A stretch of 64,000 nt of DNA from Nocardia anocheti. GTDB taxonomy: Bacteria > Actinomycetota > Actinomycetes > Mycobacteriales > Mycobacteriaceae. The stretch is from positions 300,952 to 364,951 of the forward strand of contig NZ_JAQQFV010000009.1 of the NCBI RefSeq assembly GCF_029675105.1, written 5' to 3'. How positions within the stretch are numbered: position 1 is the first letter of the stretch; each line of letters begins with the position of its first letter. The notes beneath the pieces were generated by a model. It had not been told where the DNA came from. It ran no database searches and saw nothing but the letters and a program-made list of their open reading frames with translations. Position numbers and translations under genes: made by a program. Positions 42,791 through 51,416 of the stretch are shown one piece after another.

Positions 42791-44187
42791 CCGCATCGCA
42801 CAGCGATTCCGTGAGGGGTGGCGGCCGGGTGACGGGTGGGCTGACCGTGAACAACGGAGACGGGGGACGTCCGCTGGGTGTGGCCGTGCTCGGCATGGGC
42901 ACCGTCGGTACCGAGGTCGTGCGCGTGCTGCGCGACAACGGCGAGGACCTGCGCTCGCGCGTCGGCGCGCCGCTGGTGCTGCGCGGAGTGGCCGTGCGCG
43001 ATCTGGACAAGGACCGCGGCCTGCCCGCCGAGCTGCTCACCACCGACGCGCAGGCGCTGGTCACCCGTGACGACGTCGACCTGGTCGTCGAGGTCATGGG
43101 CGGCATCGACCCGGCCCGCGCGCTGATCGGCGCCGCGCTGAGCGCGGGCAAGTCCGTGGTCACCGCCAACAAGGCGCTGCTGGCCGACTACACCGGCGAG
43201 CTCGCCGCCGCCGCCGAGGCCAGCCGGGCCGACCTGTACTTCGAGGCCGCCGTCGCCGGGGCCATCCCGGTGGTCCGGCCGCTGATCCAGTCGCTCTCGG
43301 GTGACCGGGTGAACAAAGTCGTCGGCATCGTCAACGGCACCACCAACTTCATCCTCTCCGCCATGGACGAGACCGGCGCCGCCTACGACGACGTGCTCGC
43401 CGAGGCCACCGCGCTGGGCTACGCCGAGGCCGACCCGACCGCCGACGTCGAGGGCTTCGACGCCGCCGCCAAGGCCGCCATCCTGGCCTCGCTGGCCTTC
43501 CACACCCGCGTGACCGCGGCCGATGTGTACCGCGAGGGCATCTCCAAGATCACCGCCGAGGATCTCGAGACCGCCTCGGCAGTGGGCTGCACGGTCAAGC
43601 TGCTCGCCATCTGCGAGCGCGTCCCGTCCGGTCCGGGCGAGCCCGGCTCCGCCGAGGGCGGCAAGGACCGCGTCTCGGTGCGCGTCTACCCGGCGCTCAT
43701 CCCGCGCAAGCACCCGCTGGCCTCGGTCAACGGCGCGTTCAACGCCGTGGTCGTCGAGGCCGACAACGCCGGTCGCCTGATGTTCTACGGGCAGGGCGCC
43801 GGTGGCGCGCCGACCGCCTCGGCCGTGCTCGGCGACCTCGTGATGGCCGCGCGCAACAAGTTCTACGGCGGTCGGGCGCCGGGCGAATCGGTCTACGCCG
43901 AGCTGCCCATCGCCCCGATCGGCGACACCCCCACCCGCTACCACGTGAACCTGCAGGTCGCGGACCGTCCCGGCGTGCTGGCCGCGGTCGCCGACACCTT
44001 CGCCCAGCACGGCGTGAGCATCTCCACCGTGCGTCAGCAGGGTCATGGCGAAGGCGCCAGGCTCGTGGTCGTGACCCACCATGCGGTGGAGTCCTCGCTG
44101 GCCGATACTGTCGCGGTACTGGCGGAGATGGATTCCGTCACCTCTGTGACCAGCGTTCTCAGACTGGAAGGCACCGAAGAATCATGA
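42787..44187 (+). CDS. hom: Homoserine dehydrogenase
   Basis: A 466-residue NAD(P)H enzyme that makes homoserine from aspartate semialdehyde. The nucleotide site is VLGMGTVGTEVVRVL near residues 36-50. The catalytic region has TANKALLA, EAAVAGAIPVVRPL and GIVNGTTNFIL. A C-terminal ACT domain (VNLQVADRPGVLAAVADTFAQHGVSI) gives feedback inhibition by threonine. The first 20 residues are not conserved, so a GTG at 42829 or 42847 could be the true start, though the ATGA overlap with lysA supports 42787. This gene is called thrA in mycobacteria. Confidence 0.95.
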   Translation: MTASHSDSVRGGGRVTGGLTVNNGDGGRPLGVAVLGMGTVGTEVVRVLRDNGEDLRSRVGAPLVLRGVAVRDLDKDRGLPAELLTTDAQALVTRDDVDLVVEVMGGIDPARALIGAALSAGKSVVTANKALLADYTGELAAAAEASRADLYFEAAVAGAIPVVRPLIQSLSGDRVNKVVGIVNGTTNFILSAMDETGAAYDDVLAEATALGYAEADPTADVEGFDAAAKAAILASLAFHTRVTAADVYREGISKITAEDLETASAVGCTVKLLAICERVPSGPGEPGSAEGGKDRVSVRVYPALIPRKHPLASVNGAFNAVVVEADNAGRLMFYGQGAGGAPTASAVLGDLVMAARNKFYGGRAPGESVYAELPIAPIGDTPTRYHVNLQVADRPGVLAAVADTFAQHGVSISTVRQQGHGEGARLVVVTHHAVESSLADTVAVLAEMDSVTSVTSVLRLEGTEES

Positions 44188-45278
44188 GTACCACTGGCAT
44201 CGCCCCCCAGCTCGGCGTGCACTCGCGCTGGCCGGGTCTGATCGCGGCCTACCGTGATCGACTCGAAGGTGCCGCGAACTGGGAGCCGGTCACCCTGTTC
44301 GAGGGTGGTACCCCGCTGGTCCCCGCGACGCACCTGTCGGAGCTGACCGGCTGCGAGGTCTACCTCAAGGTCGAAGGCGCCAACCCCACCGGTTCGTTCA
44401 AGGACCGCGGCATGACCATGGCCATGACCGACGCCAAGTACCGCGGCCAGAAGGCCGTGCTGTGCGCCTCCACCGGCAACACCTCGGCCTCGGCGGCCGC
44501 CTACGCCACCCGCGCGGGCATGGAGTGCGCGGTGCTGATCCCGCAGGGCAAGATCGCCATGGGCAAGCTGGCCCAGGCCGTGATGCTCGGCGCGAAGATC
44601 ATCCAGGTCGAGGGCAACTTCGACGACTGTCTCGAGCTGGCCCGCAAGGTCACCTCCGACTTCCCCGAGGTCGGCCTGGTGAACTCGGTGAACCCGGCGC
44701 GCATCGAGGGCCAGAAGACCGCGTCGTTCGAGATCTGCGACGTCCTGGGCAAGGCGCCCGACGTGCACGTGCTGCCGGTGGGCAACGCGGGCAACATCAC
44801 CGCCTACTGGCGCGGCTACCGCGAATACCACGCCGACGGCATCACCTCGGGCCTGCCGCGCATGCTCGGTGTGCAGGCCGCCGGTGCCGCGCCGCTGGTC
44901 AACGGCGCGCCGGTGCGCGACCCCGAGACCGTCGCCACCGCCATCCGGATCGGCGCCCCGGCGTCCTGGAACGGCGCGATGGAGGCCAAGGATCAGTCCG
45001 GTGGCGCCTTCCGCGCGGCCACCGACGAGGAGATCCTGGCGGCGTACCGCCTGGTCGCGGCCACCGAGGGCGTGTTCGTCGAGCCCGCCTCGGCCGCGAG
45101 TGTGGCCGGTCTGCTGGCCGCCCGCGCGGAGGGCTGGCTGGATTCGGGCCTGACCGTGGTCTGCACCGTGACCGGCAACGGTCTCAAGGACCCCGACAAC
45201 GCGCTGGCCGGAATGCCCGAGGTCAAGCCGGTGGCCGTCGACTCCGTGGCGATCGCCCGCGAACTCGAGCTGGCCTGA
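44184..45278 (+). CDS. thrC: Threonine synthase
   Basis: A 364-residue PLP enzyme that turns phosphohomoserine into threonine. The Schiff-base Lys73 is in NPTGSFKDRGM, and the phosphate-binding Gly loop is in GNAGNITAYWRGY. It is the short actinobacterial type without the N-terminal extension. The start overlaps the hom stop (ATGA). Confidence 0.97.
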   Translation: MSTTGIAPQLGVHSRWPGLIAAYRDRLEGAANWEPVTLFEGGTPLVPATHLSELTGCEVYLKVEGANPTGSFKDRGMTMAMTDAKYRGQKAVLCASTGNTSASAAAYATRAGMECAVLIPQGKIAMGKLAQAVMLGAKIIQVEGNFDDCLELARKVTSDFPEVGLVNSVNPARIEGQKTASFEICDVLGKAPDVHVLPVGNAGNITAYWRGYREYHADGITSGLPRMLGVQAAGAAPLVNGAPVRDPETVATAIRIGAPASWNGAMEAKDQSGGAFRAATDEEILAAYRLVAATEGVFVEPASAASVAGLLAARAEGWLDSGLTVVCTVTGNGLKDPDNALAGMPEVKPVAVDSVAIARELELA

Positions 45279-45303
45279 GTTGAGCGCACGCGAGAGCAGG
45301 CTG

Positions 45304-46233
45304 ATGACAGCGACCCTGCCCGCCGGTCTCGAAGTGACCGTGCGTGTTCCCGCGTCCACCGCCAACCTCGGCCCTGGATTCGATTGCCTGGGAATGGCAT
45401 TGGGCCTCTACGACGAGATCGTGGTGCGCACGACCGAATCGGGCCTCGAGATCCGGGTCGAGGGCGAGGGCGCCGACGACGTGCCCTGGGGCCCAACGCA
45501 TCTGGTCGTGCGCGCGATCGAGCGCGGACTGGAGTCGCTGGGCGTCTGGGCCGACGGTCTCGACGTGGTGTGCCGCAACGTGATTCCGCACTCGCGCGGG
45601 CTCGGGTCCAGTGCCTCGGCCGTGGTCGGTGGCCTGGCCGCCGGTGCGGGTCTGGCCGCGAAGTTCGACCCCGAGCTGCGCCTGGACGCCGACCGCATGG
45701 TGCAGCTGGCCTCGGAGTTCGAGGGTCATCCCGACAACGCCGCGGCCAGCGTGCTCGGTGGAATCGTGGTGTCGTGGACCGAGACCGAGGACGCCGACCT
45801 CACCCGGTCCTACCGGGCCGTGCGCCTGGACCCCGCCGCCGCGCTGCGCCCGGTGGTGCTGATCCCGCAGGAACGCTCCTCCACCGCGCACACCCGAGGG
45901 CTGCTGCCCGAGCTGGTGCCGCACGGCGACGCGGCGTTCAACGTCAGCCGGGCGGCGCTGGCCGTGGTGGCCCTGACCGAGCGTCCCGACCTGCTCATGG
46001 CGGCCACCGCCGACCGGCTGCACCAGACCCAGCGTGCGCCCGCGCTACCGCTGACCACCGCCTGGATCGAGCGGCTGCGCGCCGCGGGCATCCCGGCCAC
46101 GGTCTCGGGCGCGGGTCCGACCATCCTCGCGCTGACCACCGAGGATTTCCCCGATGACCTGCGCAAAGAGGCCGAATCCGACGGGCTCCGGGTCGTCGAG
46201 CCGGGTATCGCGGACGGCGTGCTGATCGACTGA
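45304..46233 (+). CDS. thrB: Homoserine kinase
   Basis: A 309-residue GHMP-family kinase that phosphorylates homoserine. The N-terminal RVPASTANLGPGFDCLG, the GHMP ATP loop HSRGLGSSASAVVGG and the C-terminal SGAGPTILAL are all present. ATG 45304 is used; an in-frame TTG at 45280, 2 nt after the thrC stop, would add eight residues. It ends the lysA-hom-thrC-thrB set. Confidence 0.95.
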   Translation: MTATLPAGLEVTVRVPASTANLGPGFDCLGMALGLYDEIVVRTTESGLEIRVEGEGADDVPWGPTHLVVRAIERGLESLGVWADGLDVVCRNVIPHSRGLGSSASAVVGGLAAGAGLAAKFDPELRLDADRMVQLASEFEGHPDNAAASVLGGIVVSWTETEDADLTRSYRAVRLDPAAALRPVVLIPQERSSTAHTRGLLPELVPHGDAAFNVSRAALAVVALTERPDLLMAATADRLHQTQRAPALPLTTAWIERLRAAGIPATVSGAGPTILALTTEDFPDDLRKEAESDGLRVVEPGIADGVLID

Positions 46234-46246
46234 CGGCGTGCCTGCC

Positions 46247-46276
46247 TTGCCGTTGTTCGCAATGGGCAGCTATTCT
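46247..46276 (+). promoter_or_regulatory. Candidate rho promoter
   Basis: TTGCCG (46247-46252) and TATTCT (46271-46276) are separated by 18 bp and match sigma-70-type elements. They lie in the 264-nt gap between thrB and rho, leaving a leader of about 215 nt before the GTG. Rho often autoregulates through such a leader; that part is inference. Confidence 0.5.
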
Positions 46277-46497
46277 GTGCAAGTCCGTACATCGTGCGCA
46301 TCAGACGCCGGTGCTTCATCAGGGCAATCGCTCCCCTTACCACTTTCCTCTGGTGGCGAAGCCTCCGGTCCGGCGGGGCGGGTAGTACGGCACAGGCGTC
46401 CTGCTGGACGCGTAATCCGAGCTCGGCATGTGGTGCCGGGTCTACGGAACGAACCCTCGACTCAGCACACGGCATTCGAGGGAAGGAAAGGACTTCC

Positions 46498-48546
46498 GTG
46501 ACAGAAACGGACCTGCTCGCGACACCCGGGGTGGATTCCGACCCTACGAACTCGGGCGGCCGCGAAAGTGAATCCGGACAGATTTCGACAATGAGCGAAC
46601 ACACCGACGTCGCACGATCGGGGCTGACTGGAATGCTGTTGCCGCAGCTGCGCGCACTCGCGGGGGAACTCGGTATCCGAGGCACCTCCGGCATGCGTAA
46701 GGGCGATCTCATCGCCGCCATCAAGGAAAATCAGGCCGGTGCTCCGGCGAAAGCGGACAAGCCCGCCCAGGCCGCCGCCGTGACGGCCGACGCGCCCGCG
46801 AAGTCCGAGGCTCCGGCCAAGCGTGAGGCCCCCGCCAAGAGCGAGGCTCCGCAGGGTGACGCGCCCGCCAAGTCCGAGCGCGCCGCGCGTGCCGACAAGG
46901 CCGCCGCGAAGCAGGCCGTGACCGAGCAGGCCCCGGCCGAACAGGCTCCGGCCGAGCAGGCCAAGGCCGACGCGCCCGCCGAGTCCGGTGAGGACACCGC
47001 CCGCGAGGGCGGCCAGCGCGGGCGTGGACGGCAGCGTCGTGGTCGTGACCAGGCTCGCTCCGGTGGTGGCGACAACGCTCCCGCCGAGAACCGCGCCGAG
47101 GAGACCAAGCAGGCTCCCGCCGACAAGCCCGAGGCCGGTGAGCAGGGCGAACGCCGTCGCGACCGCCAGGGTGGCGAGCGCGGTGAGCGTCAGGGCGGCG
47201 ACCGTGCCGAGCGCAACCAGAACCAGAATCAGAACCAGAACGGCAATCGCGGCCCCCGCGACGACCGTGGTGGTGACGACGAGGAAGGCGGCCGTGGCCG
47301 CCGTGGCCGCCGGTTCCGTGAGCGTCGTCGTGGGCGTGACCGCGACGGTGGCACCGGCGGCGGTGGCGGCGAGGCCCGCGACTTCGAGATCCGCGAGGAC
47401 GACGTCCTGCAGCCGGTCGCGGGCATCCTCGATGTCCTCGACAACTACGCGTTCGTGCGCACCTCCGGCTACCTGGCCGGGCCGAACGACGTGTACGTCT
47501 CGATGAACCTGGTCCGCAAGAACGGCCTGCGCCGCGGTGACGCGATCACCGGCGCGGTGCGCGCCCCGCGCGACGGCGAGCAGAGCAACCAGCGCCAGAA
47601 GTTCGACCCGCTGGTGCGCCTGGACACGGTCAACGGTGGCGAGGTGGACGCGGCCAAGCGCCGCCCCGACTTCACCAAGCTCACCCCGCTGTACCCGAAC
47701 CAGCGCCTGCGCCTGGAGACCACGCCCAACAAGCTGAGCACCCGCGTGATCGACCTGATCATGCCGATCGGCAAGGGCCAGCGTGCGCTGATCGTGTCCC
47801 CGCCCAAGGCGGGTAAGACCACGGTCGTCCAGGACATCGCCAACGCGATCGCGACCAACAACCCCGAGTGCTACCTGATGGTGGTGCTGGTCGACGAGCG
47901 TCCCGAAGAAGTCACCGACATGCAGCGTTCGGTGCGCGGTGAGGTCATCGCCTCCACCTTCGACCGGCCCCCGGCCGACCACACCTCGGTCGCCGAGCTC
48001 GCCATCGAGCGGGCCAAGCGCCTGGTGGAGATGGGCAAAGACGTTGTGGTGCTGCTGGATTCGATCACCCGATTGGGCCGCGCGTACAACAACTCCTCGC
48101 CCGCCTCGGGCCGCATCCTCTCCGGTGGTGTCGACTCGACCGCGCTGTACCCGCCCAAGCGGTTCCTCGGCGCGGCGCGCAACATCGAGAACGGCGGCTC
48201 GCTCACCATCATCGCCACGGCGCTGGTGGAGACCGGGTCCACCGGTGACACGGTGATCTTCGAGGAGTTCAAGGGCACGGGTAACGCCGAGCTCAAGCTC
48301 GATCGCAAGATCGCCGAGCGCCGGGTGTTCCCCGCGGTCGACGTCAACCTGTCGAGCACCCGCAAGGACGAGCTGCTGATGTCCCCGGACGAGGCCGCGG
48401 TGCTGCACAAGCTGCGCCGGGTGCTCTCGGGCCTGGACTCGCATCAGGCCATCGATCTGCTGATCGACCGCCTGAAGAAGTCCAAGAACAACCTGGAATT
48501 CCTGATGCAGGTCTCCAAGACCGCACCGGGCGCTCTGGACGAGTGA
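46498..48546 (+). CDS. rho: Transcription termination factor Rho with long Arg/Gly-rich insertion
   Basis: A hexameric RNA helicase of 682 residues, versus about 420 in E. coli. Rho_N lies at 41-78 (LTGMLLPQLRALAGELGIRG). Residues about 80-290 are a low-complexity insertion: first Ala/Lys/Pro/Glu repeats (AKSEAPAK), then Gln/Asn runs and RGG-like Arg/Gly/Asp-rich tracts. The cold-shock RNA-binding domain starts near 295 (DFEIREDDVLQPVAG). The RecA-type ATPase has Walker A PPKAGKTT with Lys440, VVLLDSITRLGRAYN and the Q/R-loop regions. The GTG follows a GGAAGGAAAGGA site. Confidence 0.96.
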   Translation: MTETDLLATPGVDSDPTNSGGRESESGQISTMSEHTDVARSGLTGMLLPQLRALAGELGIRGTSGMRKGDLIAAIKENQAGAPAKADKPAQAAAVTADAPAKSEAPAKREAPAKSEAPQGDAPAKSERAARADKAAAKQAVTEQAPAEQAPAEQAKADAPAESGEDTAREGGQRGRGRQRRGRDQARSGGGDNAPAENRAEETKQAPADKPEAGEQGERRRDRQGGERGERQGGDRAERNQNQNQNQNGNRGPRDDRGGDDEEGGRGRRGRRFRERRRGRDRDGGTGGGGGEARDFEIREDDVLQPVAGILDVLDNYAFVRTSGYLAGPNDVYVSMNLVRKNGLRRGDAITGAVRAPRDGEQSNQRQKFDPLVRLDTVNGGEVDAAKRRPDFTKLTPLYPNQRLRLETTPNKLSTRVIDLIMPIGKGQRALIVSPPKAGKTTVVQDIANAIATNNPECYLMVVLVDERPEEVTDMQRSVRGEVIASTFDRPPADHTSVAELAIERAKRLVEMGKDVVVLLDSITRLGRAYNNSSPASGRILSGGVDSTALYPPKRFLGAARNIENGGSLTIIATALVETGSTGDTVIFEEFKGTGNAELKLDRKIAERRVFPAVDVNLSSTRKDELLMSPDEAAVLHKLRRVLSGLDSHQAIDLLIDRLKKSKNNLEFLMQVSKTAPGALDE

Positions 48547-48553
48547 CGAGAAG

Positions 48554-48578
48554 AGGCCCCGCTCCGGCGGGGCCTTTT
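48554..48578 (+). terminator. Intrinsic terminator after rho
   Basis: A perfect 9-bp stem AGGCCCCGC/GCGGGGCCT with a TCCG tetraloop is followed by TTTT. It starts 8 nt after the rho stop. The gene for the Rho factor thus ends at a Rho-independent site. Confidence 0.88.
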
Positions 48579-48635
48579 CCGTTCCGGAACAAATACCGGG
48601 CCGGGGGCGTTTTCGGAGGCAGTGAGCAGATCTGG

Positions 48636-48641
48636 CATACT
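48636..48641 (+). promoter_or_regulatory. Possible -10 of the rpmE promoter (CATACT)
   Basis: CATACT lies 111 nt before the rpmE start, right after the rho terminator. The best upstream hexamer, TTTCGG at 48611, is weak and 19 bp away. The need for a promoter between terminator and rpmE supports it more than the sequence match does. Confidence 0.35.
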
Positions 48642-48751
48642 GGCTCGCTGTGTGTCTGCGCGTTCGCAGACATCCCGCCTAGTCGGTTCCGGTTCACGTA
48701 TCCCGCGCTCCAGCGGTGTGCGACCCGGCGACCATTATCGAGAGGACGCCC

Positions 48752-48982
48752 ATGAAGGCAGGAATCCACCCCACGTATGTCGACACCACCGTCGTGTGTG
48801 GTTGCGGCAACACCTTCCAGACTCGCTCCACCAAGGAGTCCGGCCAGATCACCGTCGAGGTCTGCTCGCAGTGCCACCCGTTCTACACCGGCAAGCAGAA
48901 GATCCTCGACACCGGCGGTCGCGTCGCTCGCTTCGAGGCGCGCTACGGCAAGCGCGCGGGCAAGAAGGCCGACGCCTCCTAG
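48752..48982 (+). CDS. rpmE: Ribosomal protein L31, zinc-binding (C+) type
   Basis: A 76-residue 50S ribosomal protein. Four cysteines (C16, C18, C38 and C41, in VVCGCGN and VCSQCHPF) make the zinc site of the C+ form, so the protein depends on zinc supply. In this lineage a zinc-free paralogue usually exists elsewhere. The ATG has a GAGAGGA site. It sits between rho and prfA as in mycobacteria. Confidence 0.97.
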   Translation: MKAGIHPTYVDTTVVCGCGNTFQTRSTKESGQITVEVCSQCHPFYTGKQKILDTGGRVARFEARYGKRAGKKADAS

Positions 48983-48994
48983 TTGCCTCCTCCG

Positions 48995-49024
48995 ACGCCC
49001 GGTTCTGCTCAGCAGGCCGGGCGT
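48995..49024 (+). terminator. Hairpin downstream of rpmE
   Basis: ACGCCCGG and CCGGGCGT form an 8-bp stem enclosing a second small stem (CTGC-TCA-GCAG). It begins 13 nt after the rpmE stop. Only TTGCTTATT follows, so the U-tract is weak; it may act as a terminator or mRNA stabiliser. Confidence 0.6.
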
Positions 49025-49052
49025 TGCTTATTGGCGGCGCGGGCGCCGCGTG

Positions 49053-49144
49053 GTTCTCGGCCCCTTGGGCCTCGATTCTTCCCTCCTCCGTTCAGTCGCT
49101 TCGCTCCTTCTCTCCGTCAGTCCAGAATCGAGGCGGCCGAGAAC
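49053..49144. repeat. Long two-part inverted repeat between rpmE and prfA
   Basis: GTTCTCGGCC (49053-49062) pairs with GGCCGAGAAC (49135-49144), and CCTCGATTCT (49070-49079) with AGAATCGAGG (49124-49133). All 20 bp match perfectly; the arms are interrupted by an asymmetric bulge of 7 nt against 1 nt. The 44-nt loop is pyrimidine-rich. It could be a small palindromic mobile or REP-like element, or an RNA structure. Confidence 0.85.
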
Positions 49145-49199
49145 GGGCCTACGGCCCTGGAAAGACTCCTCGGCCATTACCTAGTAGGAGTTCACCGCA

Positions 49200-50279
49200 A
49201 TGGCCGATCAGACGGCTCCCTCCGCCATCGACGACATCCTCGCCGAGTATCAGGGCCTGGAGACGCAGCTGGCGGATCCGGCGTTGCACAACGACGCCGG
49301 TGCGGCCAGGCGTGTCGGCAAGCGTTTCGCCGAGTTGGCCCCGGTGATGAGCACCTACCGCAAGCTCGAGACGGTGCGTGACGATCTCGAGGCTGCCCGC
49401 GAGCTGGCCGCCGACGATTCCGCCTTCGCCGCCGAGGTGCCCGGGCTGGAAGCCCAGCTGGTGGAGCTGGAACAGACGCTGGCCGACCTGCTGGCCCCGC
49501 GCGACCCGCACGACGGCGACGACGTGGTCCTGGAAGTGAAGTCCGGCGAGGGCGGCGAGGAATCGGCGCTGTTCGCCGCCGACCTGGCGCGGATGTACAT
49601 CCGCTACGCCGAGCGGCACGGGTGGAAGGTCGAGACGCTCGACGTCACGTACTCCGACCTGGGCGGCTACAAGGACGCGACGCTGTCGATCAAGAGCCGC
49701 GACGCCGCGCGCGACGGCGTGTGGTCGCGCTTCAAGTTCGAGGGCGGCGTGCACCGGGTACAGCGCGTGCCGGTGACCGAGTCGCAGGGCCGCATCCACA
49801 CCTCGGCGGCGGGCGTGCTCATCTACCCCGAGCCCGACGAGGTCGAGCAGGTGCAGATCGACGAGACCGACCTGCGCATCGACGTCTACCGGTCCTCCGG
49901 CAAGGGTGGCCAGGGCGTCAACACCACCGACTCCGCGGTCCGCATCACCCACCTGCCCTCGGGCATCGTGGTGACCTGCCAGAACGAGCGCTCCCAGCTG
50001 CAGAACAAGGCCCGCGCCATGCAGGTGCTCGCGGCGCGGTTGCAGGCGCTGGCCGAGGAGCAGGCCGAGCAGGAGGCCGCCGCCGGGCGCGCGAGCCAGA
50101 TCCGCACGGTCGACCGCTCCGAACGCATCCGCACCTACAACTTCCCGGAGAACCGGATCGCCGATCATCGCATCGGCTTCAAGGCCCACAATCTCGACGC
50201 CGTGCTCGACGGGGACATGGACGCGTTGCTCGACGCGCTCGGCAAGGCCGACCGCGACGCGCGCATGGCCGCCGAGTAA
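49200..50279 (+). CDS. prfA: Peptide chain release factor 1
   Basis: A 359-residue class I release factor. The codon-recognition tripeptide is PVT at 191-193 (PxT type, reading UAA and UAG). The universal GGQ motif is at 236-238, whose Gln238 would be methylated by PrmC encoded just downstream. The N- and C-terminal helical domains are complete. The ATG follows AGGAG closely. Confidence 0.97.
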   Translation: MADQTAPSAIDDILAEYQGLETQLADPALHNDAGAARRVGKRFAELAPVMSTYRKLETVRDDLEAARELAADDSAFAAEVPGLEAQLVELEQTLADLLAPRDPHDGDDVVLEVKSGEGGEESALFAADLARMYIRYAERHGWKVETLDVTYSDLGGYKDATLSIKSRDAARDGVWSRFKFEGGVHRVQRVPVTESQGRIHTSAAGVLIYPEPDEVEQVQIDETDLRIDVYRSSGKGGQGVNTTDSAVRITHLPSGIVVTCQNERSQLQNKARAMQVLAARLQALAEEQAEQEAAAGRASQIRTVDRSERIRTYNFPENRIADHRIGFKAHNLDAVLDGDMDALLDALGKADRDARMAAE

Positions 50280-50318
50280 CGGCCGGGAGCGCCGACGAGA
50301 CCGAGGAGAGTGTCGAGC

Positions 50319-51215
50319 ATGCCGGATGACGCGATGACCGAACGTCCGCGCCTGCGTCCCCTGATCGTCGCGGCCGCGCAACGGCTGGCGGCGGCGGGGG
50401 TGGGCTCACCCCTGCCCGACGCGGAGACCCTCGCCGCGCACGTCCTGGGCACCGACCGGATGCGCCTGGCGATGGTGCCGATGATCGAACCGGCCGAGGC
50501 CGAGCGCTTCGAACAGCTCGTCGCCCAGCGCGCCGCGCGAATCCCGTTGCAGCACTTGACCGGAACCGCGGCGATGGGGGAGATCGAGCTCGCCGTCGGC
50601 CCCGGTGTCTTCGTGCCGCGCCCGGAGACCGAGCTGCTGTTCGCCTGGGCACTGGCCCAGCTCGAGACGCTGCCGCACGATCACGCGCCGATCGTGGTCG
50701 ACCTGTGCACCGGCACCGGCGCCCTGGCGCTGGCCCTGGCACACGCCCGCCCCGACGCGGCCGTGCACGCCGTCGAACTCGATCCCGAGGCCCTGACCTG
50801 GGCCCGGCGCAATGCCGACGCGCGCATCGCCGACGGCGACACCCCCATCACCCTGCACTCCGGTGACGTCACCGACCCGGACCTGCTCGCCGACCTGTCC
50901 GGCCGCGTCGACCTGGTGGTCTCCAACCCGCCCTACATCCCCGACGCCGCCGTCCTCGAGCCCGAGGTCGCCGACCACGACCCGCACCGCGCCCTCTTCG
51001 GCGGGCCCGACGGTCTCGACGTCATCCGCGCGATGATCCCCGCCATCGCCCGGCTGTTGCGTCCCGGCGGCGCCACCGGCATCGAACACGACGACTCCCA
51101 CGGCTCCGGTGTCGCGGCGCTGCTGCGCGAGCACGGCTTCACCGCCGTCACCGAACATCCCGACCTCGCGGGCAAGCCCCGCTTCGTCGTGGCCACCGCG
51201 CCCGGCAAACTCTGA
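50319..51215 (+). CDS. prmC: Release factor glutamine methyltransferase
   Basis: A 298-residue SAM-dependent N5-glutamine methyltransferase acting on release factors. The catalytic NPPY is at 203-206. The SAM site is VDLCTGTGALALAL, preceded by the PrmC-type N-terminal helical domain with PLQHLTG and FVPRPETELL. It follows prfA by 39 bp, matching enzyme with substrate. ATG 50319 is used; GTG 50310 and ATG 50334 are alternatives. Confidence 0.94.
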   Translation: MPDDAMTERPRLRPLIVAAAQRLAAAGVGSPLPDAETLAAHVLGTDRMRLAMVPMIEPAEAERFEQLVAQRAARIPLQHLTGTAAMGEIELAVGPGVFVPRPETELLFAWALAQLETLPHDHAPIVVDLCTGTGALALALAHARPDAAVHAVELDPEALTWARRNADARIADGDTPITLHSGDVTDPDLLADLSGRVDLVVSNPPYIPDAAVLEPEVADHDPHRALFGGPDGLDVIRAMIPAIARLLRPGGATGIEHDDSHGSGVAALLREHGFTAVTEHPDLAGKPRFVVATAPGKL

Positions 51216-51416
51216 GCGTCGACCGAATCGCGTGGTCATCCGGTCGAGGGGTCCGCGCGGATATCGCGAGCGCCGTTCGAGCCAACCGGTCTCGGAAGAA
51301 CACGGGTAACTCGGCGGGTACGCCCAAAAGTCCCCGGCTCGAGGACCTCGGATCCGGAGGCTAAACTCTCCCGCGCACCCAACGACCGGAAAAAATTCCC
51401 GGAGAGGCGGAACACC

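Noticed and set aside
46462..48444. 660-codon open frame opposite rho
   Set aside because: It mirrors rho, has runs of Leu/Gly and Thr, and has no family signature.
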